A DNA stretch of 64,000 bases. Origin: Chitinimonas arctica (lineage in GTDB: Bacteria; Pseudomonadota; Gammaproteobacteria; Burkholderiales; Chitinimonadaceae). This document shows positions 28,315 to 38,700 of the stretch, piece by piece (positions within the stretch are counted from its first letter, which is position 1; the number at the start of each line of letters is the position of its first letter). The stretch spans positions 1,302,001 to 1,366,000 of the forward strand of contig NZ_CP041730.1 of NCBI RefSeq assembly GCF_007431345.1, read 5' to 3'. A program made the position numbers and the translations under genes. The notes below the pieces were generated by a model. It was not told the DNA's origin. It was given only the letters and a program-made list of their open reading frames with translations, and searched no databases.

Positions 28315-28667
28315 GACTGCGCTCCGCTTGCGGTGGTGGCTCAGTATAGTCTGGTGGGATGGGGGGATATATGGCGCGCTGGCATGGGCAGGGCCGCGTT
28401 GCGCGGACTGCAACACTGGCTTTGCGTCTTTCCCACTGCGCTCGGTATCCGTCAGGGCTTTGTGGCAGTTGACTAGCTTGCTGGGGGCGGATTGGGGGAT
28501 GTTACCGATCGCCGGAAGGGCGCTACTTTATTCTTGCCATCAACAAATCCAATATCTAAGAATTTTTCGATAGTTTTAAACCAAAACAATTTAAATTTTA
28601 CGAAAGAAGAAAATTAAAATTTCAGGAATAATTGTAAATGTCTATTTTATAGAAAATTTACACGCGC
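28315..28667. other. Intergenic, turning AT-rich
   Basis: GC-rich near the Mpo1-like start, then clearly AT-rich from about 28520 to 28667, marking the edge of the low-GC orphan gene. Probably holds its promoter. No gene or terminator recognised. Confidence 0.4.
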
Positions 28668-29576
28668 ATGAATTCTACACCACCAAGCAATTACCCTCTT
28701 CTAAACAGACCTACCAACGGGACAAAGTCGGACTCAAATACCGAAAAACCACCTATCGGCAAAATGGGGGCGACAACAATAGAACCCAACTCGCCGCAGC
28801 TAGAAGCAATTAGACTATTTTCACCCTGGGCAGCTCCATCGATACCAGAAAAAAATCCTCCCAGGAGAAATCTCATCCAATCCAACGCGACGCCCATCAT
28901 TGGGAAGCAAAAAAGATCCACCAAGTTCAATAAAGAATGCTTAGCAAGCAATCACACCAAGGCTCCACTAGTAGACAACAAGGTATATAAGAAATATCTG
29001 CCTACCGCTAAGAAAAACGCACAGCGAGCCCCTGATGCTACCACGCAGCCGACTACGAAAACTCTCACTGGGAAGGAGAAGGTCGAACTCGGGGGGCGTT
29101 TAACGCCAGAAGAGATAGAAAACGTGCGCGCCACGCAAAAAGAGAAGATTCAAAAAAAGGGAGATAAAATAGAAGCCGAAAGAGAAAAAGTAAAAACAGC
29201 TTCTCTAATGGGTACAATTTCAGATGCCAGCAACGAATACAAATGGTTTGAAGATCTGCCTACTAAGTACTGGACCTTCGAAGAACTTACCTCCCCAAAA
29301 ACCCAGAACGCCTTGCTTGTTCGAGACCCAATAGAAGAGGCAGAAAAACAAGCGGAGGAAAAAAGATTGGCAGATAAAGCCAGAGTAACGGAGGAGCTAC
29401 ATAATAAAGCTCAAGCAAATGCTGAAATTAGAAAATCAACTGCAATCGCAGAACACGCATTAAAAAAAATGGAGGATCTGAGCAAAGATTTGCAGCCAAC
29501 AACAAACACAAAAAGAACGACGCTTGGGGTAATTATAGAAAACAGTCAGCCGGAACAAAAGCCGCCAGAACAATGA
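28668..29576 (+). CDS. AT-rich orphan gene, hydrophilic coiled-coil protein
   Basis: A 302-residue protein I do not recognise. It has no signal peptide or membrane segment. The first 60 residues are rich in Asn, Ser, Thr and Pro (NSTPPSNYPLLNRPTNGTKS). Residues about 140-170 and 215-275 are charged and likely helical or coiled coil (RVTEELHNKAQANAEIRKST). The tail is QPEQKPPEQ. Base composition is far more AT-rich than the flanks, like the pentapeptide/C26 gene 10 kb away, and no good ribosome-binding site precedes ATG 28668. A disordered polar N-terminus and foreign composition would suit a secreted effector, but there is no direct evidence. Confidence 0.6.
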   Translation: MNSTPPSNYPLLNRPTNGTKSDSNTEKPPIGKMGATTIEPNSPQLEAIRLFSPWAAPSIPEKNPPRRNLIQSNATPIIGKQKRSTKFNKECLASNHTKAPLVDNKVYKKYLPTAKKNAQRAPDATTQPTTKTLTGKEKVELGGRLTPEEIENVRATQKEKIQKKGDKIEAEREKVKTASLMGTISDASNEYKWFEDLPTKYWTFEELTSPKTQNALLVRDPIEEAEKQAEEKRLADKARVTEELHNKAQANAEIRKSTAIAEHALKKMEDLSKDLQPTTNTKRTTLGVIIENSQPEQKPPEQ

Positions 29577-29655
29577 GAAAGGAATCGATGAAATTTCACA
29601 TTAATTTTGACTTACTTTTCAACCGGCTCGCTTCCCACGTTACAGAAAATGAAAC

Positions 29656-29690
29656 AAACCCGGACCAAAAAATTCGGCCCGGGTTTTCCT
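29656..29690. terminator. Bidirectional Rho-independent terminator
   Basis: AAACCCGG-A-CC / GG-C-CCGGGTTT stem with a nine-base AT loop between the AT-rich orphan and the end of the RTX gene. T-runs on the plus side and A-runs before it on the other let it serve both convergent genes. Confidence 0.75.
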
Positions 29691-29711
29691 TGCTACTACC
29701 GCTTCAACGGC

Positions 29712-32700
29712 TTACATCAAGCGATTCGCCGTCATCAGCGGCACATGCATCTCGTGCCCCGGCACGGTCTGCTGCCACTGAGCCGCATCCATCGGCGAGA
29801 AACCCGCCATGGCGCTGACCAGGCTGGCCAGCTGCTGGTCCACCGACACCGTCTCCACCATCGGCGGCCGTGGCAGCGCGGCGGCTTGCAAGCCCGCCAC
29901 CGTGACCGCCTTGGCCTGGATCTGGGTATTGGTCCAGACCACGCTGTCGCTGAAGGTGAACCGTTCCACCCGGTAGGCGACCGCATTGGTGGCGTCGAAG
30001 TAGTTCTCCACCGTCAGCTGGTCGGTCGCGCCGTACTTCAGCACCAGGTTGACGCCGGCCTTTTGCACCGCCGTCACTTCGGTCGACTTCACGTCCTTGA
30101 ACTGCACCGTGTCGCTGTTGTTGGCGGTGGCGTCGAAGTCCTTGATGACGTCGGCGCCGGCACCCTTGGCCAGCATATAGAAGTCATTGCCGGCTTCGCC
30201 TTCCAGCCGGTCTTTGCCATCTTCGCCGTTGAGGGTGTCGCTGCCGGCGCCGCCGACCAGGATATCGTCGCCGGTGTTGGCGACATTGCCGTAACCACCC
30301 GATAGGTAGTCATTGCCGTCGCCGCCTTCCAGCCGGTCGTTGCCCAGCCCGCCGAACAGGGTGTCGTCGCCGCCCAGGCCGCGCAGCAGGTCGCGGCTTG
30401 CCGCGCCGGTCAGCTTGTTGCCGTTGGCGTCGCCGTCCTGCAGGGTCTCGTAGCCGCCCGGGATGGTTTGCGCGGCCACCATCTGCGCGATGGTCGCGGC
30501 GGTGAACATATTGCCGCCGCTGGGCTGCACATAGGCAATGGCCATCTCGCCGCCCTTGAAGTGCTTGAGCACGCGGAGGGAGGTGGTCAGCTGCTTATCG
30601 ACCACCACCAGCAGGTCGTCGCCGTCGCGCTGGAAGCTGAGGCGGGCGGCGCCGATGCCGTCGGCCAGGAAGATGCCGTCGCTGCCGCCGCCGCTGTTGT
30701 CGATGACGTCTTGCGAGGCGCCGTCGAACACATAGCTGTCGTTGCCCGCGCCCCCTTCCAGCCGGTCGTTGCCGTCTTCGCCGTTCAGCTGGTCGTCGCC
30801 AGCCCCGCCGATCAGCAGGTCGTCGCCGCTATTGCCGCTGCCGTAGCCGCCGGACAGGTAGTCGTTGCCATCGCCGCCTTCCAGACGGTCATTGCCGGCA
30901 CCGCCGAACAGCTGGTCGTCGCCACCCAGGCCGCGCAGCAGGTCCTTGGTCGGTCCGCCGCTCAGTTGGTCGGCATTGGCGGTGCCTTCCTTGACCTGGT
31001 TGAAGTCGGCCGGGTTGGCCGGGCCGCTGCCGCCGGTACCGGGCGTAGGCGGATTCGGATCGACCGGCAGGAGTCGGGCGATATCGGCCGCCGACAGGGC
31101 GTTGCCGCTCTTCGGTTGCAGGTAGGCGATGGCGGCTGCGCCACCGCTGAAGTGGTTCAGCACCCGTACCGTGCGGTTGGCATCGCCCACCACGCCGATG
31201 ACGAGGTCCTGGCCTTCCTGCTTGAAGCTCAGCTGGGCTTTTTCCAGTTCGGAGAAGAACAGCCAATCGCTGCCGCCGCCGGTATTGTCGATGACGTCCT
31301 TGCCCCAGTTGCCGGTGAAGACGTACTTGTCGTCTTCGCTGCCACCCAGCAGTCGGTCGTCGCCTTCGCCGCCGGTCAATTGGTCCTTGCCGGTGCCGCC
31401 TTCCAGGCTGTCGTTACCGGTGCCGCCGTCGAGGTAGTCGTCGCCGACTTCACCGCGCACCGTGTCGTTGCCGGCCTGGCCGAACAGGGTGTCGTTGCCG
31501 GTGCCGCCGGCCATCAGGTCGGCTTGGGCGGTGCCCGACAGATTGTCGTTGCCGGCCGTACCGGTGATGGTGCCACCGCCGCCGAGCAGCGAGGCGATAT
31601 CGGTCGCCGACAAGGCATTGCCGCCCTTCGGCTGGACATAGGCGATGGCCGCAGCGCCGCCATTGAAGTGGTTCAGCACCCGTACCGTGCGCGTGGCGTC
31701 ACCCACCACACCGATCAACAGGTCCTTGCCCTCCTGCTTGAAGCTCAGCTGCGCCCGTTCCAGCTCGGAGAAGAACAACCAGTCGCTGCCGCCGCCGGCA
31801 TTGTCGATCACGTCCTTGCCCCAGTTGCCGGTGAAGACGTACTTGTCGTTGCCGGCGCCGGCCTGCAGCTGGTCGTCGCCTTCGCCGCCGCTCAGTTGGT
31901 CGTTCTCGGTACCCCCTTGCAGCAGGTCGTTGCCAAGCCCGCCTTCGAGATAGTCGTCGCCGGCCTCGCCCATCAGCAGGTCGTTGCCGTCTTCGCCAAA
32001 CAGATTGTCGCGGCCGATGCCGCCGTACAGGCTGTCGTCACCGGTCTGGCCGGCCATGCCGTTGCCGCCCATCACGGTGTCGTCGCCGTCTTCGCCGGAC
32101 AGTTTGTCGTTGCCGCTGAAGCCGAACAGCTTGTCGTTGCCGGCCCCGGCGCGGATATCGTCGGCATTGCCACGGTAACCCATCAGGGTATCGGCTTGCG
32201 CCGTTCCGAGCGTGATGACGCGCGCTTCGATACCCGCCAGATCGAGCGTGGCGCCATCATGGAAGACCACGCTGTCGAGCTTGAAGTGGTCGGTGGCGAT
32301 ATTGCCGAACCAGTTCTGCACGGTGATTTCGTCGGCACCGTTGGTATGGCGGATGACCAGATCGAAACCGATGCGGAAGAAGCCGATATCCGCCGTGGTG
32401 ATGCCGGCGCCGAACACCAGGGTGTCCTGCGAGGCATCGATATTGTTGAAGGCCTCGTCCGGCCGGGTTTCGATCAACAGGTCCTTGCCGTCGCCCAGGC
32501 TGAAGCCGTATTGGTCATCGCCGTAGGAACCGTACAGGGTGTCGTTGCCTCTACCGCCCTCAAGATAATTTCCCTCTCTCTGCCAGACATCGTCGGAGGC
32601 GACCAGTTCGTCGTCGCCGGCGCCACCCAGCAGGGTATCGGCCCCGCCATTGCCTTGCAGGCTATCGTTGCCGTCGCCGCCTTCCAGGCGGTCGCCTTCG

Positions 32701-35700
32701 CCGCCGCCCTGCAGCAGGTCGTCACCGTCGTCGCCACGCAAGGTATCGTCGCCATCGCCGCCGAGCAGGGCATCGTTGCCGGCACCACCGGACAAGCGGT
32801 CCTGCTCGCTGCCGCCGTCGAGACGGTCATCGCCTTCATCGCCGTTCAGACTGTCCAGGCCACCACCTCCCAGCAGCTCGTCGCTACCGTCGCCACCCAG
32901 GAGTGCGTCGCCTTCCCAGCCGCCCTCCAAGGTATCGTCGCCCGAGCCGCCTTCCAGCTGGTTGCTGCCGCCTTCGCCAAACAGATGGTCGTTGCCGGCT
33001 TCACCCAATAGCGTATCGTTACCTTCCCCGCCCATCAGCACATCGTGGCCTGCTCCGCCCGACACGGCGTCGTTGCCCGGATGGCCTTGAATCGTGTCGT
33101 CACCGTCGGTCGATACCAGCACCAGCTTTTTGATCGTCTCCATGTTCCAACGGGTACCGTCGGCCAGCACGATGGATTCCACGCCATTGCTGCCCAAGCC
33201 ATCGGCCTGCGGGAAGAACTGGTTGGCGACTCGGACAAACTGCTCCGTGCCGACGATATGGATGACCAGATCATTTCCTTCGCGCCGGAGCATCAGTTGC
33301 GCGGCCTCGAACTGCATTTGCAGGATATCTGCACCTGCGCTGTCGTCGATCCTGACCTGGCCGCCCAGTGCCGACACGATATAGCGATCATCGCCCAAAC
33401 CACCGGCCAGGCCATCGATACCGCCGCCGCCTTCCAGGCTATCGTCGCCTTCGCCGCCGTCGAGCGTGTCATCGCCGGCGCCGCCCAGCAGCGTATCGTT
33501 ACCCAGTGCGCCTGCCAGACTGTCGTTGCCCTCGCCGCCATCGAGATGGTCGCTGCCGAGTTGGCCTAGTAGCAGGTCGTCGCCGGCATCGCCGGCCAGG
33601 GTATCGTCACCGTCAAAACCATGGAGCAGGTCGTTGCCCAAGCCACCGCCGAAGCTGTCGTTACCGACATAGCCATACAAGCTGTCCGCGCCCTCGCTGG
33701 GCTTTAGGGCCTGCGCCTTGATCGCATCGATATTCCAGACCGAGCCGTCGGCGAATTCGAAGCGGTCGATCCGGCTATTGCCAGCCCCCTCATTGTCGAA
33801 GAATCGCGCGACGCGGACGCTGTCCACCCCGCCGTTCAGCGATGCAATCAGGTCGGAATTGGTACGTGTAATGCGCACATCGGCCGGCAGCACACCCGCC
33901 TTGAAACGAATCACGTCGTTCCTGCCTTGGCTGCCGTCGTAGTTCTCGATCACGTCCTGGCCGCTCCCTTGGCCGAACAGATAGACGTCGTTACCCTCGC
34001 CACCGACCAGCCTGTCCGCACCGCTCCCCCCATCCAGGGTGTCGTTGCCGACACTGCCGTCGAGCACGTCGTCGCCGTCATCGCCCGATAGCGAATCATT
34101 GCCGCCGTCGCCCAGCAGGGTGTCCCGGCCCGTCCCGCCCAGTACGGTATCGTCGCCACCGTGGCCATGCAGCTTGTCGTCGCCAGCCAGACCCGCCAAT
34201 TGCTCGGCGTTTTCGTAACCATGGATTTCGTCCGCATCGGCGCTGGCCTGGATAACCATCAGCTTGACGGTGGCGACATCCCAGCTATCGCCATTGCTGA
34301 ACTCGATGCGCTCGATCTGGCTGCCGTTGGTGCCATCGTTACCGAAATAGCCATCAATGGTGATGCTATCGCTACTATTGGCAAACGACAGCCGCAGATC
34401 GTCGCCCACGCGCTTGGCGCGCGTATTGGCCGTGGTGAAATCACCACCCAGGCTCACGACGTCGATCATATTGCCGGGGTCGAAGTCGACGATGCGATCC
34501 GTTCCGTCGCCACGGGAGAACTGATAGCGGTCCGCACCGCCGCCACCTTGCAATAGGTCGGAGCCCGAGCCGCCCTCCAGCAAATCATCGCCACCGCCGC
34601 CGATCAGATAATCGTCACCGGCTCCGCCGCGCAAGGTGTCGCGCCCCATCTCGCCATGCAGGCTGTCGTTGCCGCCTGCGCCGGCGATGCTGTCGTCGGA
34701 GGTGTAGCCGACCAAGCTATCCGCGCCTTCCGTGGCTTTCAGGACCTGCAGCTTGATAGCAGCGATATCCCATACGGTGCCGTCGACGAATTCAATGCGC
34801 TCCAACTGTGTAGCGCTGGTGCCTTCCCTGATGAAAAAGTCGCTCACGAGGATGCTGTCGTTTTGACCGAAATCCAGGCGTAGTGCGTCACCGTTCCTGC
34901 TGGCACGGGTATCGGCGACCTTGATGCCGCTGCCCAAGCGCAGCACATCCACCGACTCCTTCCATTCACTATGGTCAAGGAGGATGTCGTTGCCGTCGCC
35001 GCGCGCGAACTGGTAGATATCGCTCCCCGCGCCCCCTTGCAGGGTGTCGTTGCCGAGGCCGCCGTTCAGGGTGTCGTTACCGTTGGCGCCGAACAGCTGA
35101 TCATGGCCGGCCAACCCGGCGATCAGGTCATCGGTGGCATAGCCGTACAGAAGATCGTCTCCCGCGGTGGCACGGCGAACCATTTCCTTGATCAGGGCAG
35201 GTGTCCAGTCGGTGCCGTCGGCAAAGCGGATATGCTCGATCTGATTTCCGCCCGCGGCATCGCCGTAGAAGTAGTTGGATACGATCAAACGGTCGCTGCC
35301 GTCACCAAAGGACAGGATCAGATCGCCGTCCTTGCGGGTAACGCTCGTGGCAGCGACGTTCAGACCTTCTCCCAGCGAGATCGTGTCGGTATTGGATGCA
35401 CCGCTGGCGTATTCGCTGATCGTGTCCTCACCGTCTCCCTGCTTGAAGAGATAGAGATCGCTGCCGGCGCCGCCCAGCAGCGAATCGTTACCTACGCCAC
35501 CATTCAGCGTATCGTCCCCGCCTTTGCCGTAGAGGGTATCGTTGCCTGCCAGGCCGACCAGGCTATCGTTGCCGGCGTATCCATATAGCTCGTCGCTTTC
35601 CTGCGTTGGCACGATGACCAGCGCGTTGATGGCGGCTACATCCCAGACGGTGCCATCGCTGAATTCGAAGCGTTCGATCTGAGACGCGCCATTGTCGTAG

Positions 35701-38700
35701 TCATAGAAAAAATGCTGCACCGTGATGGCATCCCCGCCATCGCCGAAAGTCAGCACCAGGTCGTTGGCATGCCGCCGGACACGGGTCGCAAGGGCCGATA
35801 TCCCGGCACCGAAGCGGATGGAATCGATCTTGTCGAGGGCGTACCCCTGATCGCGAATGATGTCCTGTCCATCGCCCTGCGCGAATAGATAGCGATCGTT
35901 GCCTGACCCGCCTTCCAGGGAATCATTGCCCGTGCCGCCATGTATCAGGTCGGCGCCGCTACCGCCGCGCAAAGTATCGTTGCCTTGGACGCCGTCCAGC
36001 CAATTGCCGTGTTCCGATGTTCCGATCAGTACATCCTGGCCTCGACCGCCCAGTGCAAAACCGCCGTCGAGGGCAAAGGTAATCGGCTCCGGATAGGCCA
36101 GTGTCGCGGCAATCCCGCGCAGGCGTTCGATATCGAGTGGAATACGGTCAGCCTTGAATCGTGCCAGCAGGCGGGCCATCGCGACCGCGTCTTCGTAGCT
36201 GGCGGCTTGTCCGAGCTTGGTAGCCAGGCTGTCGTTGGCGGCGGTCGGCTGGTAGGCATCGAAGCGATCCTGCTCCACCGAATAGAACACCCCGGCCAGC
36301 CAATCCTTGTTGAAGGCCTGGGTGCTGAAACTCATCTCCATGCGATCGACAATAAAACGGAAGCGTTCGGCGATGTATTGTTCGCTAAAGCGCATCGTGG
36401 AAGATGACCAGAAGTTATTCTGTTCGATAAGCGACTTATTGACATCAATGCCGCTGAGCGATTCGAGAATCCATACCTTGTCCTGGATCTTAAGCGCACC
36501 CTGCCGCGCCATGCCATGCCGCTGATAAGCCGCATCCAGGCCGGACCATTTCGCCAGCATGCCTTCGAAGCCATCTTCGACCGCGCCGCGGCCGCTTTCG
36601 ATCAGGGCCTGGACTTGGGCGAGCAAGCCCTTGTCCGCCTGGCAGGCATAGGCCAGATCCCGGACCGCGCCGAAACCGCGCAATCGGGGGAGTGTGATCA
36701 CGGCATCATCCAATGCCATTTCTTCGTCGAGATGGCGAGCGGGATTGGAATCGGTCAGGGCGAAATCCACCGCCAGCTGGACGTCGGCCGCAAGATGGTC
36801 CTGGCCGTCCTGCACAAACACCGAGGTAGCGGCGATCCGATTGTCCTTGCTGCCGATATTGACCTCGGTGGACCGGGTACTGATGGCGCTGACGCCCAGT
36901 TGCGCCAAGGTCTTGAGTTCGCCAGCCTGAGACACGCCATCCTGGTTGGCATCCTGCCAGACGAGCAGATCGGAGAAATGACTGTCGAAGCGATCGACCA
37001 CGCCATCCTGATTGTCGTCATAGCGGCGCCGCAGGCTGCTGAAGCCATCTTCCGTCGCATTCCCGAACAACTCGCCCAGATTGTCGACAAAGCCATTCTT
37101 GTTGTCGTCGGACACGAGCATGCCGTCCTCGGCGCTGATCCAACCGCTCCGTTCGGCGATCTGGTCCTTGTTGAAGTCGAAATAGACCGATGATTCGTAC
37201 GAACCAATCGTCTGGATGACGCCATCGTGATTCAGGTCCAGTACCAGCGGATCGATCTGCGCACGGGTGCGGTTGGGATCGAACGGCGGCTTGGTAGGCA
37301 GCTCCTTGTCGGTTTCGGACAGGCGGATATCCAGCTGGCCATTGGACCAGTTCTGGATGGTCAGGGCACCTTCCGCGCTGCTCACCACCAAGGTGGAACC
37401 GGAAACGGTAAAGGTGAACTTCTTATCCCACGAGGAATAGGCCGTTTCGCCCTTCTTGCGCCAGGCACCGTCGATATAACGCTGGCGCAGGCGAACGATC
37501 CCCTGTCCATCGGTATCGATGATGGTATCGCCCACCGAGGCGCGATAGATATCCAGGCCGGCGCCGCCCTTCAGGATGTCCGCGCCATCCGCTTCGAAAC
37601 TTTCCGAACTGCCCCATAGGATGTCCATCCCCTCGCCGCCTTCGAGGACATCATTGTCGGCGCCACCTACCAATACGTCCGCACCGCTGCCGCCGTCCAA
37701 CTCGTCGTTGCCGCCGTCGCCGTACAGCTTGTCTGCTTCCGAATCGCCTTTCAGCTTGTCCTTGTCGGCACCGCCATGCAATTCATCGGCGCCGGCGCCG
37801 CCTTCCAATTCATCGTCGCCTTCGTCGCCGTGCAACTTGTCATTGTCGGCGCCGCCCTTCAGCTTGTCCTTGTCCTTGCCACCGTGCAGCTCGTCGTTGC
37901 CGGCTTCGCCATCCAGCTCATCGTCGCCTTCGTCGCCGTGCAGCTTGTCATTGTCGGCACCGCCTTTCAGCTTGTCCTTGTCGTCGCCACCGTGCAGTTC
38001 GTCGTCACCTGCTTCGCCATCCAGCTCATCGTCGCCTTCGTCGCCGTGCAGCTTGTCCTTGTCGGCGCCGCCCTTCAGCTTGTCTTTGCCGGTGCCGCCG
38101 TGCAGCTCATCATCGCCTTCGCCACCGTCCAGCGTGTCGTCGCCGCCCTCGCCGGACAACTTATCGTTGCCAATATAGCCACGCAATTCGTCATCGTTCT
38201 TTTCGCCGGTGATGTCATCCTTGCCATCCGCGCCGATATAGACAATCCCGTTTCTTACGAATTTGCCGAGTTCCTTCAAACCGTCGATATCTACCCCGGT
38301 CGTCGTTTCATAACCATCGATTTCGCCCCCCTCCTGGGCGCTGTAGATGACCGGCTTCATCCTATCGTCCAAAAACATATTGGATCCCTCGGCAAAGAGG
38401 TTGGCCATGAAGTTGTCATACCCAGCCGCCAAGGCCGAGATCGGCGAATGGAGAGGCTCGACCAGATTATTGTGTGCCTTCCAGTAATCGTCCTTGGTGA
38501 ATTTTGTCTTCAGTATGCGGGTACCCGACCAATTGATCTCGACCTTGCGCCCGATACCCGACGGATCGATATTCCGTTCCAGGAAGAAATTGGCCAGCTT
38601 GCTGCGAAGGGAGTCGCTTTCGAAGTCGAAATTCTCCGGGCCTTTGGGGATAACGGCAAAATTTTCGATATAGCGATTATGATTTGCGTCAACGATGAAT

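Noticed and set aside
30468..33011. An 847-codon open frame on the plus strand inside the RTX gene, plus others at 37776-39062
   Set aside because: They are the antisense of RTX repeats. Codon bias of the Asp/Gly-rich repeats leaves the opposite frame open and Val/Ala-rich, with no domain or start signal.
29900..38200. Regularly spaced repeats that could suggest a CRISPR array
   Set aside because: They are in-frame RTX codons without unique spacers of constant length. No cas genes are near.
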